A stretch of DNA of 64,000 nucleotides from the NCBI RefSeq assembly GCF_014633365.1, contig NC_068351.1, forward strand, positions 21,007,366 to 21,071,365, given 5' to 3'. This document shows, piece by piece, positions 23,046-35,366 of this stretch (positions are counted from its first letter, which is position 1; each line of letters starts with the position of its first letter). The translations under genes and the position numbers were made by a program. Source of the DNA: Diospyros lotus. Its lineage: Eukaryota > Streptophyta > Magnoliopsida > Ericales > Ebenaceae. A model generated the notes under the pieces. It made no database searches. It was not told the origin of the DNA and saw nothing but the letters and a program-made list of their open reading frames with translations.

Positions 23046-23497
23046 GATGAGAATTCATCTATTTATAGAAGTGTTGTTGCATAATTGGTCAACATTCACT
23101 TAGATATATTGCTTAAAATATCCATCAGGCAACATTTTTTGTCTGTTAGATTTTTTCACTAGATTTTCTGGGACTTTTTTGTCAAATTGTCTAAATTATC
23201 AATTTCACCATCACTTCATCTTTCGAGTTTCCTTTATGAAGAGAAATACCTTGGTCATTTGTTGAAAACTTGACTATTTAGGGCTATGATGTCATACGGT
23301 AGTTTTAATTTGGTGTTGTTTTAATTTGGTGTTCTTGCTCAGTCTTTAGTGTGGAGATTCTTCTAACTAGGCCTAGTAAGCTATTAGGGCCTTTTACTTT
23401 TTGTGTCCCTCTTTTCTTGAGTTAGGGTTTGCTTCCCAATCTTTTGGGAGGACTCTACCTTGTTAGAAGATTCTCGTGTCATTTGTTTCTTGGGTAA
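23046..23497 (+). repeat. Direct repeat, left copy (partner 26690-27129)
   Basis: Starts near ATTCATCTATTTATAGAAG and ends near TCTTGGGTAA. The partner begins ATTCATCTGTTTATAGAGG and ends TGTTGGGTAA. About 450 bp align, with matching blocks such as TCGAGTTTCCTTTATGAAGA. The TATTTATAG at the start looks like an LTR TATA box, so this may be the R-U5 part of a truncated LTR. Confidence 0.85.
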
Positions 23498-23930
23498 ATA
23501 TTGTTGCTGAAATACAACAATTAAATTTATTTATCTTAGGAAACAACTTGGTAGAGCTTGGTGAGGGGGTGAGGAGTAAGGTCTGTGACGACAAAGGGGG
23601 TTAAAGGGCGTTTGACTGGAATGTGGCTCAATTTACTGTCCGAGAGAGTAGGTTCCTTAGGGTGAGGCTTGATCTGTTGTCTAGGAAAGCTAAAAGGGTG
23701 CTTTGAGTCTTCAAATGGCTTTGGGGGAGTCTTTGAGAGACTTGGTCCCTAATGACTTGGGTCTTTGGCTAGCTGGTCTTCGGATGGCTTGGTTACAGAA
23801 GAAGTCTTCGGACGAGAAAGCTCTGGGAGAGTCTTTGGATAGGTATGTAACACAATAATAGTTAGAAAACATACAGGGAGCTTCCCCATGAAGGCCCTCT
23901 AATACCTAAGTCAGATGATGCCATGGTACA

Positions 23931-26044
23931 TGTTAGCGTTAGTGCCCTAATGCTAGATTTAGATAGCATCTAACAATTGTAATAATGAGACTAATGATGT
24001 AATTCTTGCATATATAATAACATGTGTTTTCATATTTTAAGGTCATATCTTCATTCATAACTCTTCAATCATTATATATGAATGAATCTCTTATTCTTAA
24101 GTGTTAAGAATATATGACTAAGGATCTTTGTATTAAGAATATCTTAATGATAATTCCTAGTCCTTAGACGTCTCAGAAAAAGACTATGATTAGTTAAGTA
24201 TGGACTGACACATGGGATACTACATTTGATTAGTATGAGATGCTAATGATAAAGGATTGTGAGTCGCATGTCATAATCCATGAGATGGATATAGTATACA
24301 TGTGAGTAGATGCTAATAGAACATCTACTAAATGTGACTCACATGATAGATCACATGGCTTAGAGGATTTATGATCTATCACAAGTTTCGATTGTGTTAC
24401 TGGTTCTTAGACCGAAGGAAACATAGTTCGTCTTGTATGTTGGTGTCAGGGATTTGTCGTCGGTAAGAACCATTGGATTATTAGGTGGGAGATGTACTAT
24501 GTGGTCCCTGTGTAGTGGCATACAAAGGCAGGTGATTGCTAATGGGATTCATCAACCTCCAGTGTCAGGTAAACATCTTATGCAATTAATGGTGGTTCTA
24601 ATTGAAGAAACCTCTAATTAGGGTACACTTGATTAGAAAGTGTTCCAATGTTGGAAGGAGTTTCGATGTGTTATCTCAATCTCACCACACTGATTTTGGC
24701 ATCGTTAGGGAGTTTGATCAATCCATGACTCACTCGATCGAGATGATAATCAATGAAGGGATTATAGTATATGGGAATCAAAAGTTCAAATAGGTTCTAT
24801 TATGAGGTAAGACTTCATTACTAGTAGGATTACCCTAACATAATACTAATTATCACTTAGGGTCTTTCGGGGTACATCGAGGAGATGGAGAGATTCTAGT
24901 TATAGACCAAAGTGTTTGGTCAATGTTAAAGAGTTTGATGTGTCCTAATTGCTACTTAGTAGTGAATCTAGAAAGTCACACGTATATCCAGATGTGGTGG
25001 TTGACTAAGCGATCAAAGCTGAAATCGTCATTAAGAGTTAAAGATGCACTGTTAAAAGTTAACGAATTGGATTAAATGATCAAATTAATGAGGAGAAATT
25101 GTCAAGGGTTGATAGGCATGCCGTTAAGAGTTAATGGGGGCCTTGGTTTCATCATGGGATGGTGAAAGGGTTATTAAGTGTTAATCGACAGATTCTATCA
25201 ACTAGTTGAGCCATACGGTCGACCGCTTCTATTGTAGAGATCGCAAATCGCTCGATTAATTTGTCATATCTGCAATGGTTTTGGGGCACTTGGCCTGGGA
25301 GGATAACGGAAGGATGAGATGGGTGATGACATGAGTTCTTCTTGTCGCCCCTTGGTCCCTTATCTCTCTCTTTCTCCTAATTAGTTTTGTCTGATTGGGT
25401 GCGATTTGGGCATCTAGGGTTTATGTTTTCCATATATAAACCAAAAGGAAGAAAAACGAGAGAGAGCTTTTGGCCTTGCAATTTATTGCAACATTTTCTC
25501 TCACCTTTACTCGTTTTCTTTCTCTCCTTCCAAAGTCCTTGCCCCTTCTCCATTACTCTCTTCCATTTGCTCCATTGGTCACTTTATTGCTAGAGTAACA
25601 ATATTCTTTCAATAGTTAGACTGTTGAGTTCTGAGTGACCAACCATTTGAACCCAAATTTCCAATCTAATCTGTCTCATTCTCTCTAGCTAGGACATAGA
25701 GTGATTTGAGGGATTCAGCCACTCATCGAAGAGTAGACTGACTAGGCCTCTCGTGTTTTTGGGGGTCAATTTGGTTCTATCAAATTTCTATTCAGGAGGA
25801 GACTGGAGGTGCAACGGTTGTTGCCTAAGAGGTTATCAGACTCTACATCGGCTTACAAACCATCTATAAGGTATATCTTTGAACCCCCTATGGAATGGTT
25901 TGTATTGATATTGCATATGGTCATTGGAAACTAGTCTTGCAAAGTGATTTTGATGTTTATTTTTGTTGTCGTATTTGCATTTTCGAAAATGTTTTTGAAA
26001 ATCGGTTAAACCTTTGCATTGATAAACCCTTGCATTTCCCTTTA
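23931..26044 (+). mobile_element. Second Copia solo LTR with perfect TSD
   Basis: Starts TGTTAGCGTTAGTGCCC and ends TTTCCCTTTA. It is flanked on both sides by GTACA (23926-23930 and 26045-26049), an exact 5-bp TSD. It aligns along its length with 979-3106. The end TA instead of CA matches the 5' LTR of the full-length element. Frames at 24433-24793 and 25387-26158 are spurious. Confidence 0.92.
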
Positions 26045-26049
26045 GTACA

Positions 26050-26094
26050 GAGTAATGCATGCATGTATGTATGTATGTATCTATGTATGTATGA
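26050..26094. repeat. ATGT microsatellite
   Basis: A run of (ATGT)n with one interruption directly right of the Copia solo LTR TSD. Confidence 0.8.
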
Positions 26095-26689
26095 GGCTTT
26101 GGATGAGTGTCTTCAGATGGGGGTCTCCAGATGGGTTTACTGTTGGACTTGGGTCTAGGTCTTCGGATCCTAGATCTTGGTTCTCTCTCTTTCTTTTGGC
26201 ACTTACCCAAGGATATTTATAGGAACTGAGGGTGGGGGCCACATGACATGTGGCTTGTTGATGTGGCCTGGAAGACTTTTCGGGAAAAGAAGCTGCATAT
26301 GAGGTCAGAGGGCTTGAAGGTGCCTTTAGGGATGGAATGCCTTGAAGAGTATCCTTCTGGTGGGTTTCCCTAAGACTATTTGGAGTCATCAGGTGACTTT
26401 GGCTCGAAAGACTCAATAGATGAGTCTTGGCCTTAGATGAGTGCTTGGCTGGCCCAGATAGTCTTTGGAAGACTCTTGTTTGGAAGACTCTTCGGGGTTA
26501 TCTAGGTTTTTGGTCTTCTAATTGGATATTTTTTGGATTTGGTTTTTCTAAGGCACCCCACAACAATGGCTCCCCATTCTTGCCTTTAGCTGAAGGCAAA
26601 GGGAATAGTATAATGTCTCCGAGTGCTTGATGCCTCGAAGACTGGGATGCAAATTGGCTCAGTATAGAGAAGTACCATTTTCGTGTGGG

Positions 26690-27129
26690 TGATGATTCAT
26701 CTGTTTATAGAGGTGTTGTGGCATAACTAGTTAACATCCACTTAGACATATTGCTTAAAATATCCATCGGGGCAACATTTTTTGTCAACATTTTTGTCCA
26801 TTAAATTTTTTTCATTAGATTTTCTGGGACTTTTATGTCGAATTGTATAAATTATCGATTTCACTATCACTTTATCTTTCGAGTTTCCTTTATGAAGAGG
26901 AATACCTTGGTCAGTTGCTGAGAACTTTACCATTTAAGGCTATGATGCTGATACAATAGTTTCGTTTTGGTGTTCTTACTGAGTTTTTAGTGTGGAGATT
27001 CTTGCAGCAATTCCTAGTAAGCTTTTAGGGCTTTTTTCTTTTTGTGTCCCTCCCTTCTTGAGTTATGCAATCTTTTGGGAGGACTCTACCTTGTTGAAGG
27101 ATTGTTGTGCCATCTACTTGTTGGGTAAC
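26690..27129 (+). repeat. Direct repeat, right copy (partner 23046-23497)
   Basis: See the left copy. About 440 bp with a few short indels. It follows the U3-like copy 3 without a gap, supporting the view that the pair are R-U5 segments of tandem LTRs. Confidence 0.85.
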
Positions 27130-27895
27130 CATGGACATCTAGGGCGAGTCCTTGGTTTGCAAGTGACCTCTAAGCATCTTAGTCGGTCCTCGTTATCTTA
27201 GATCATTCTTTTGCTTTTATTACTTTTGATTTCAGGTTATCTTAGATCATTTTTGTGCTTTAATTTTTATCATTCTCACGCTTTTTTTCTTTTGATGCTA
27301 GGTTATCTCTTTATCATTCTTGCATTTTCTTACACTTTTGATACTAGTTTTGTTTTGGATCATCCTTGCATTTTCTGTGTTTCTAATTCCAGATTATTCT
27401 CACACTTTTTGCATTTCTAATTCTTGATGATTCTCACATTTTCCATGTTTCTAATTCCAAATCATTGTCATGCTTTCTCTGTTTTTGATTATGTTTTTCT
27501 CATCCATCCATTTTCCTTCCTTACTAGATCATTTTGCGCCTTTGTCGTTTCTGATTCTAATTTTCCTTATTTGTTGGGATTCTAGTCTTTCTCACACATT
27601 CATTATCTTGAAGAACAAAACACACTAAAAAGAAATTTCAACAAGATGCAAGATTTTATTCAGGCAAATATGCTTATAATACTTCATTAAAGTATCTGCA
27701 ATATACAAGTGTTTCCCACGAGTTCCTTTATAGATCTCCACCTAAGACTACTTGGCTTCTAAGGGGTTTAGATATTTGAGAGGTGACTTGTGCTCCCCAG
27801 ACCTTAGCTATCGAGGTTTTCCTTTTGCATTTGGTTGTATCTACTATGCTACAGGTATTCTGGTTGGATCTTAGTATCCACAAATCTTCTAAGTT
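27130..27895. other. Degenerate CT-rich repeats, probably retroelement leader
   Basis: From 27180 to 27600 variants of TTCTAATTCCAGATTATTCTC and TTTTGATNCTAGGTTATC recur at roughly 40-60 bp. No gene. Probably R-U5 or leader sequence of the preceding LTR family. Confidence 0.4.
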
Positions 27896-28010
27896 TCACT
27901 ATTTGATCAAAACCTCTATTTGATTCCTTAGCTCATAGCATTTGTCAATGGAGTGCCCTTGGGTATCTTGGGATTGACAAAAAGCTTTATTTTTCTTTCC
28001 TGAAGGTTTG
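27896..28010 (-). pseudogene. Ty3/Gypsy-like gag fragment
   Basis: Minus-strand translation gives FCQSQDTQGHSIDKCYELRNQIEVLIK. Plant Gypsy Gag proteins commonly carry a C/H-rich stretch followed by a 'C..LRNxIExLI' helix near the zinc knuckle, and this matches in order and spacing. Only a short piece is readable; the left part decays into stops. Confidence 0.5.
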
Positions 28011-28035
28011 CGCAAAAAAAAGTTGGCTTAGAGAA

Positions 28036-29815
28036 TGACTAACGGTCAATTTTACAAAATTTTATTGTAATTATAACCTTTATTTTGATTTTAAATTGGT
28101 TTAATTAAAAAGAATTTACAAAATATATAAATATATATATAATATATATCCATAATATATATTATAATACATATAAAATATAATACATATCTATATACAT
28201 AATACATATACATGCGTGCATGTCATATATATATATATATAAAGTATAATATAATCTAATTGCATGAAGTCCAGCGCATGGAAGAAATTAACTTGGTGGC
28301 CCACATTTAATTGAGGATTGGAATCAGAAGAAATTGGCCCAGCCGCATCCAGCCGCTTGTGTGAAGCAATTGGAGCCCAGCGCATGCCAGATTAAAGACT
28401 CAGATTTTGAAGGCCCATTGACCTCATTAATTGGGATTTAAATCCCAGCCCCATGCGGCCCAAAGGAGATCTGAAATTCCAGCGTCTCGTGTTGAAAGCA
28501 AGCAGTGTCACTTTAGTAATTAACCTGAAATTGGAAGGCTTTTAGTGGCCTTCATGCGGTCCCAGCCTTGTAAATTCCTTGAAATTGAAGGGCAATCTGA
28601 TGGTGTGCGTAATACATATATATACAATCACGCAGCGAACAGAAGCCCTAAGCCCCATTTGCCATTTTCTGCACCAGAATAAGGGGGAGGAGCTCTCGGC
28701 CACAGCGCAAGGAAGGAGGAATTTCTCCGACAGCAAGCACATAGCACAGTTTCTTCTTCCATTTTCATTCATTTAGTTTCAGCTATTCCATATTCTGTCC
28801 ATTTGATGTTCGTTTAATTGAAGTTATTTCTTGTTCCGTTATTATTTTCTGTCTTGGATTACTGTTTTTATTTAACTTCAGCAACCTTTAATTTTAAGTT
28901 AACTTTAATTTTTCCTTCACATTGATGCTTTACCATTTCAATTCACTGTATTTAAATTCTGCCCTTTTAATACTGTCATTTAGTTTCAGCAATTTAATTT
29001 CAGCATCTTTAATTTTCTGTCATTTAATTTCTGTTATTTAATTTCATTAATTTACATTTGTGCAATTTAAATTCTGTCATTTAATTTTTGTCAATTAGTT
29101 TTTAAATAAAGATGTGTGGCTAATAAATTCTCAGACCAAGACAAGGACAGTATCCGATGTCAAAATTTCTCAAGATAGCTGAACTTCATTGTAGTTGAGG
29201 TGTTTAAACTAATTTTAAGTATTTTTGCAAAAACACTTGAGTTTGGATTGAAATATATGCCTAATTCGGAACTCTCATGCCGTATATGTGGGTTGCCTAA
29301 CTTAGAAATATCATCATTCATCCCCAAACTTAAGTGTACTATATCCATCTCGATTTATGGTGGTTGCTTAAGTTAGAATCGACATGTCATGTATGTTGGT
29401 TACTAGAATTAGAACCATCATCTTGGAATGTAATCAATAACAAATATCTTTAAATTAATTTAACCCGATGATACTATCTTTTGTAAGTCTTAGGAAATAT
29501 TTGGATTGACACTGAAATTGTCTTGATCCGAGACATTTGGTTTTTTGTCACACATTCAATTTTCTTTTTCTTTCCTAAAATCAGTTGAATTGGTTTGACA
29601 AACCCATTCAGTACATACAAATTTTCGTTGCTTTTATTTCCGTCTTAATAAAGATTTCCTAGTGAATCGACCTGGACTCTCATCTAGTAAATAAATTTGT
29701 GCTGCAACGCACACTTGTACACTGGCGAGTATAAACGCCTTATGTCTACATGCTTGTTTTCTTTTTTATTTGTTTTTATGTGTTTGTTTGAATTAATGGC
29801 ACAAGGTTAAGTGCA
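28036..29815 (+). mobile_element. 5' LTR of a Ty3/Gypsy-type non-autonomous element
   Basis: Begins TGACTAACGGTCAATTTTAC and ends TTAAGTGCA, ten bases before a PBS. The U3 start matches the outer ends of the two palindromes at 38631 and 40596 (TGATTAGTGATCAATTTT and TGATGAGGAGTTAATTTT). A TATA-like ATATATATAC near 28615 is followed by a GC-richer transcript-start region, then pyrimidine/AT-rich U5. No complete matching 3' LTR is present in the window. Confidence 0.75.
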
Positions 29816-29824
29816 GTCAGTTTT

Positions 29825-29842
29825 TGACACCGTTGCCGGGGA
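29825..29842 (+). other. Primer-binding site 1, tRNA-Asp-like Gypsy type
   Basis: TGACACCGTTGCCGGGGA follows GTCAGTTTT, close to the TGGCGCCGTTGCCGGGGA PBS widely found in plant Gypsy elements of the Athila/Tat kind. Two substitutions. Confidence 0.88.
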
Positions 29843-30009
29843 AATTTGAGGTATGGAAACAAATATTTTCAAAATAGTGGGCTAAAAAAAAAAAATTACT
29901 GTTGTACTGTGTGAGACTGAGATCATGTAAAATTCTAGAATATTATTTTGATTCATATCATTTTGTAGAATTTTTACCTGCAATTTAACTATCAAATTTA
30001 TATTCACTC

Positions 30010-30756
30010 ATGTCTCAACACTTTTATGATATACCTGCACACAATTATGAGAGGAGTTATTACCAAGACCATTTAGAGAGTCATGACCTGACCTTTGATG
30101 AATATCCTTTCTCTTCCCAACCTTAACCATTTCAAATGAACAAAGGGTCTACATTTAGCACCTACCAATCTTTGGAAGACACCTTTGATCAATTTATGTA
30201 GAATCAAATAAAAACTAATGCACAAGTGACCAAATTCCAAGAACAGACCAATAGAGCCATGTAATACATTAGGAGCCAATTGACCCAATTAATTCAGACT
30301 TTGAGTGTAATGGAACCTGGTCGATGTCCATCCCAACCCAATTCAAATTCAATGAGTAAATTGACCAGTGACAATGAGAGTTATGAGCAGAACCAAAAGG
30401 TGATTGTTTTAAGGAATGAGGAAATAATTGAGAAATTTGATGATCGTAAGACAATACACTCTATGGTTTTAGAAGAAGTGGTTGATCACAGGGAGCTGGA
30501 TGTCAATGAAGCCCGGGAGGAAGAAGATAGAAAAATAGAGGAAAAAGGCAAAGACGTTATAGATGAAACCCAATTTGAGCCTGAATCTCTTGCCCCTCAA
30601 AGTCTAACCATCACACTGAAGGATCCACAAAATGCAAATGAGTATGAGGTGTTTGAAAAGGTAGAATTCATTCTTTCACTGTTGGATGCAATGACACAAA
30701 CATTTTCAATTGTTGCTTCTCAAGGACTTGAGCGTTGTACAATGAAACATTCATGA
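30010..30756 (+). pseudogene. Gypsy gag-like ORF, copy A
   Basis: One frame from ATG 30010 to the stop at 30754 holds 248 codons with three internal stops. It reads MSQHFYDIPAHNYE at the start, then DTFDQFM…NQIKTNAQVTKFQEQ and QLTQLIQTLSVMEPGRCPSQP. The pattern 'FMQxQxKTNAQxxxxxEQ … QLxxLxxxL … G.PSQP' is what Gypsy Gag C-terminal regions look like in plants. The Glu-rich remainder (codons about 130-240) is unassigned. The longest uninterrupted piece, 30280-30756, codes 158 residues. Copy B is at 33927. The element lacks protease, RT and integrase, so any Gag would have to work with a helper element. Confidence 0.6.
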
Positions 30757-31600
30757 GTTTGAGAAAGTGTACCTGACAGAACAAGTCAGTACTATCCTTC
30801 CATCAAGAGCTTTCCTAAAAGTGGGTGTTGGATGAAGTGTGAGAATGAGAATTCAGTAGAGTAGGGGAATAATAATAATAATAATAAAAATAAAAAGTGT
30901 TATTGTTTATATAGTTGTCGTTTATGTCGTCTTTTGCTTTGATTCCATAGTAAGCAGATGGGATCAGTCCGATTTTGAAGACCATCAGGTATTCCTAACC
31001 TCTTATCTTGTTATTGTTCTGTCTCTTGTTATTGGTGCTTGAAAGGTAATTCTAAATTCAAGTTGGGGGTAAGGTATACTTAGAAATTGATTTATTAGTG
31101 TTTGAAATTGATCCATGGTGAAAATAATTTTGTGTGGTATATATGATTTTATTGGACCCTTAAAAAAGATAATAATAATAATAATAGAAAAATAAAATAA
31201 AAAATAAAAATAAAATAAAAATGAGAGAAAAAAGAGGGAGACAGATTTGACGTTAGTGGCAACCGCTTTTCTTGGGTAGTGTAATCACACTACCCTATAA
31301 AGAAAGAGGCACACTGTCGAATGTTGAAAAAAGAGACGCTAAGCTTTGAAAAAGGAGACGTCAGGCGTGACAGTGCAATTATGGCATGCCTCGAGCCGAG
31401 TATAGTGGTTGGAATAATGACTTCTACTGCCCTATACGAGATCCCGTATCTGTATGAGACAAGTCACACTTCTGTGAGTTCAATCTTCTCTCATTTGTGT
31501 TGTTCTCGGATCAGGTACTCTCGTCCCTTTTGTAAGGTTTATAGTTTTGTTTTATTTTCCTCTTATTATAGTTGTGTTTTTTTTTTTTTAAAAAAAAAAA

Positions 31601-32150
31601 ATAGATCTTCAACTCTCAAAAATTTGCAAGTACTATTCATCTCTCTTGCAAAATGATTTGAAAAAAAATTATGCTACTAGGTGTGAAAGACTTGGACTGT
31701 TGATGTGTAAAAACATTATTGGAGATATTCGTTGATTGATTGAAGCGAAAGTTCAATTTGCTGGCAAAACTTCACCTAGTTTTAAGCACTTTCTAGGATT
31801 GAGAAAGGGTAGTTTTTTGAAAAAACAAAGAGCCAAAAGAGTGAATGGTTGTCACAAATGTGCTCAATGAACCTGTAACACACGATGCACATTTGTGAGG
31901 TTTACGTCCATAAATCAAGAAAATAAAATTAGTTTCATAAAGGATGGATTGAGTAAGGTGTCTTTGGATGATATCCAATTGACTCTTGAGACGTATCCGT
32001 GTGGAATAGTGCAATGAGAATTTCTTGCTTTATGGATTCAGTTCATAAGTGACCACCAACGATATACTCTTGAGAATCTGACTATAAACGACCCAATTTT
32101 TCAATTTATAAGAAAATTGGATGGGAAACCTATCCTCATTTCATAGAAGG
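31601..32150 (+). pseudogene. Cysteine-cluster ORF, copy A (start codon lost)
   Basis: This is the counterpart of the ORF at 35367. The start ATG is ATA here, and stops and small indels break the frame. Sequence around RKYYLSL, CHKCA and the tail (IRLTLETHPC-type) can be followed by alignment with copy B. I do not recognise the family. Confidence 0.6.
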
Positions 32151-32313
32151 TGTTTAAGTCATTTCTGGACGTAAAATCAGAGGAAGAAGCCACAATCACA
32201 ACTACTAGTATATACGCACGATTTTTGTTTATGTTTATTTCTTGTTGAATTCTTGTATAGCTAATTTTGATCGTCAAACCTCTTTTTAAGGCATACATAA
32301 AGAACAAACATAA

Positions 32314-32973
32314 ATGGAAGGCCAGTTAGTTCGTCGAATCAATACCATATATGTACTATGTGGCTCTCAACTCGGGAGCGATAGTTGTTACACACTTGCA
32401 GCAAGCAAACTTAGCCTAAAATTGGGAGAGAAAAAAATTAATTTGGTATATGGAGGGGGAAGTCGAGGATTGAATGGTTGTGTTTCACAAGCTACACATC
32501 TTGAAAAATCATATGTGGTAGATGTAATGCCAATCCCTTTGGTTGATCCACATATTTTCGGAATTACACGCGATCAACTTATAAGAACGACTTCTACGTT
32601 TGAGCGCATTGCTTGTAAGATTTGTCAATCAAACTCCTTCATTACTTTACTAGGAGGTTTTCATACACTTGAAGAAATCTTTTATATAATCTCCTAGACC
32701 AAGATGAATCTCTATACCAAACCCATTAGACTTTTAAATGTTAATCATTTTTTCAATGGGTTACTCTCTTTTCTTGATCAGGCTGTGGATTAAAAGTTCA
32801 TTTCTCTTTCAGCAAGAAAGATTCTCATTTCCGCATCCACCATTGAAGAGCTGCTAGAGAAATTATACGCTTATGTTCCACAGCACAATCCTTATGAGTC
32901 TCGAATAGACTAGTTTAAGGCAATTAGAAACAAGCGCCAAAGGGGTCCGATTAATTTAGATTTATCCCTGTAA
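32314..32973 (+). pseudogene. LOG: LOG-like cytokinin riboside 5'-monophosphate phosphoribohydrolase retro-pseudogene, copy A
   Basis: LOG enzymes release active cytokinin bases from cytokinin riboside monophosphates. A single frame from ATG 32314 to TAA 32971 spans 219 codons, the normal length of plant LOG proteins, with three internal stops (32695, about 32788 and about 32910). Landmarks line up without gaps: CVLCGS-like start (YVLCGSQL), NLVYGGGSRGLNG at residues 43-55, Arg98 in the segment equivalent to MHQRKAEM, and GGFHTLEE at 114-121, where the family has PGGxGTxxE. The PGG Pro is Leu and the second Gly is His, so the active site is damaged. The tail matches KPIRLLNV, SARKILIS, and EELLEKL. 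Plant LOG genes have several introns and this copy has none, so it derives from an mRNA. It sits inside the non-autonomous Gypsy-type element, downstream of an unrelated ORF. Non-functional as read. Confidence 0.85.
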
Positions 32974-33627
32974 GGCAAGTCTATGATAAGATGGCTGAGT
33001 AAATAGTATTTTTTGTACTCTTGAGACGTATTTGTTTACTTTATAACTTGCATGAATTTTTTTCGGTGTGAAAAAAAAAATCTACATATGATATTCTCAT
33101 TTATTTGTTGAAGTTTTAGCAGTTCACAGTAAATCTATAGACTTCTAGAGTTACAGGTATTCCTAACAACCTTATTTTATTACTGTAATTCAAGTTGAGA
33201 GAGTAAGGTTTAGTTATGAATTATCTAGTTTATGTTTAATTGTAAATTTGCTATTGCTTGCTTGTAGTCTTGTGTGAATTGGTTATCTTTATCTGCTCTT
33301 ATTAAAAAAAAAAAAATTGTGTGCTTTAAATAATACTATCCCTAAAGCTTTGGAGTTATACACTAATAGTCAGTTAAGTTTGTTATACGAAACATGAATG
33401 CATTAATTTTTTTTTCTTGAAAACGTATATGCATTAGAACAAATAATTTGTATTCATCCGGTATTTAAAAATTAGAAATTAGTTATCGGTTATAAAGTCA
33501 AATGCAACAGTAATTAGCTGATTAGTGACTGCTACGCTACCCTGCACATTTATTTATTAAAACTACAACAAAATTCATCAAACGTCAATTCTCTTATTAA
33601 AGCAGGTGTAGGGTAGTAGTCAGTTTT

Positions 33628-33645
33628 TGGCACCTTTGCCGGGAA
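33628..33645 (+). other. Primer-binding site 2
   Basis: TGGCACCTTTGCCGGGAA follows GTCAGTTTT exactly as at PBS 1 but without an intact LTR before it. It marks the start of the second internal unit. Confidence 0.8.
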
Positions 33646-33926
33646 GATTAAATTTGGTTGAATTTTGTTGTTGTTTTACTATTTAAAAAAAATTAAAAAA
33701 TAATAATTAAAAAAATATTTAAAAAAATCTATATTTGAAAAAAAAAACTAAAAAACTAAAAAAATAATAAAATAATATAAATTAAAAAATTAATTTTTAA
33801 AAAACTATTTAGATAACTTTTAGTTACTAAACAGTGCAAGAGACTACGGTCAGGTATGATTATTGAAATATTAATTGATTCATTAGCATCATTATCTGTC
33901 GTTGAATTGTCGTTTCCATATTCTCT

Positions 33927-34563
33927 ATGTCTCAGTATTTTAGCATGTCTATGACTTCTAATGCATTTAACCATCCCGATCCCAGTGAAGGGAGGTTTTC
34001 TTTTAACGAGAGTCAGAGGAAGAATTCTTATCTGTCGGGTTACGACCCAGATCTTTACACTGATTACCCCAGTTTCTGTGACCATTGGAATTATTCTTGG
34101 AACGATGACTCTGTGTTCCAATCTCATGAGCCTTTTCCTCCACCACCTCACCAATTTGAGTTAGAACAAGGGGTTAGATCTTATGTTTATTAATCTCAGG
34201 ATAAAAAATTTTTAGAGGACATCCTTCAGGAGTTTATGCAAGGTCAAATGAGTTTTAATGCACAAGTGATCGAACTTCAAGAACAAATCATTAGGGATAT
34301 AGGTGACATTTTAGAACAATTGACCGAGTTTACACAGACCTTGAGCGTGAGTGAACCTGGCGAGTTTCCAAACTCAAAATTCCATAGGTCAATGTCTTGG
34401 GGAGGAATCGTCATTCAATGCACCCATAGGTCAAGAGTCAGTACAATCTATACCCATCCCTAGGAATGATAAATCAATTGAGAGATTTGATGACCCTAGG
34501 ATAGTACGAGCAATCATAGAAGAAAAATTGGGCCAAAATGATGTGAGAAAAGAAGAAGCCTGA
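33927..34563 (+). pseudogene. Gypsy gag-like ORF, copy B
   Basis: Starts ATG 33927 (MSQYFSMSMTSNAF) and stops at 34193. It continues in the same frame from 34236 (FMQGQMSFNAQVIELQEQ) and shifts frame near 34400 before ending at 34563. It shares the FMQxQ…NAQ…EQ and TLSVSEPG blocks with copy A. The Asp/Tyr-rich N-terminal part (YDPDLYTDY) differs from copy A. One stop and one frameshift. Confidence 0.6.
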
Positions 34564-34608
34564 CAAAAAGAAGAGGATAAAATCCAAGAACCCAAATGTG
34601 AAGATACC

Positions 34609-34923
34609 ATGGGCCTAGCCAAACTTGAGCCTAAATTTATGTTTTTTAGGCTAGTTTATATTATTAGGGATCAAATTAAACTAGATATGTGTGAGGTGTT
34701 TGTGCGAATTGATATGCCGTACTTTGATGTAATAAAGCTAATAGCTCCGGATGACATATTTTTAAAATATGTATGTGCATTTATGAGAAAAATCAATTTA
34801 CATAATTTTGAAAATAACTTTAAAAGTGGTGTAATGAATGAGAGTTATTATACGAATAGGTGGGCAACCACTTATTTGATCCTTAACCGGAAGAAAAGAA
34901 AAAAAACTCTAAAAAATATATAA
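34609..34923 (+). pseudogene. Unrecognised ORF remnant, 104 codons
   Basis: An open frame between gag-like copy B and the leader-like segment. Start MGLAKLEPKF, end poly-Lys (NRKKRKK). No motif recognised. The corresponding part of unit A shows no clear counterpart. Its AT-rich codons give low confidence that it was ever a gene. Confidence 0.25.
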
Positions 34924-35366
34924 TAAAATAAAATTTGTTTTTTTAATAAATAAATATAAATATATATATACACAAAAAAAGATAAAGAAAAGAGGGAGAC
35001 AGACTTGATGCTGGTGGCAACCATTTTTCTCGGGCAATGCAACCACACTACCCTATAAAGAAAAAGGACACACTACCCTATAAAGAAAAAGGAGACGCCG
35101 AACGTTGAAAAAGAAACGTCAAATGTTGAAAAAGAGGACGCCAGACGTGACCCTGCACTTGTGGCACGTCTCGAGCCAAGTGTGGTTGTTGGAATGGTGA
35201 CTTCCACAGCCCTATAAGAGATCCTGTATCTCCATAAGGCAAGCCACACTTCTTTGAGCTCAATCTTCTCTCATTTGTGTTGTTCTCCAACCAGATACTC
35301 TCGTCCCTTTTGTAAGATTCATAATTTTTTTTACTTTTCTCTTACTATAGTTGTGTTTTAAAAAAA

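Larger units (their letters stand above)
23502..26689 (+). mobile_element. LTR-like repeat of the TGTTRCY family, copy 3, interrupted by a Copia solo LTR
   Basis: Begins TTGTTGCTGAAATACAACAAT at about 23502, matching the starts at 838 and 3712. Segments 23502-23930 and 26050-26689 are the repeat itself; the Copia solo LTR with perfect TSD lies between. Motifs built on TCTTCGGA/GTCTTTGG are shared with copies 1 and 2. It runs into the direct repeat with a TATA-like box at 26690, consistent with a U3 region followed by R-U5. Confidence 0.55.

Noticed and set aside
24433..25593. Short plus-strand frames in the second Copia solo LTR
   Set aside because: The aligned copy at 979-3106 does not keep them open, so they are chance frames.
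26427..26630. 67-codon plus-strand frame
   Set aside because: Made of GTCTTTGGAAGACTC-like repeats of the LTR family; no protein similarity.
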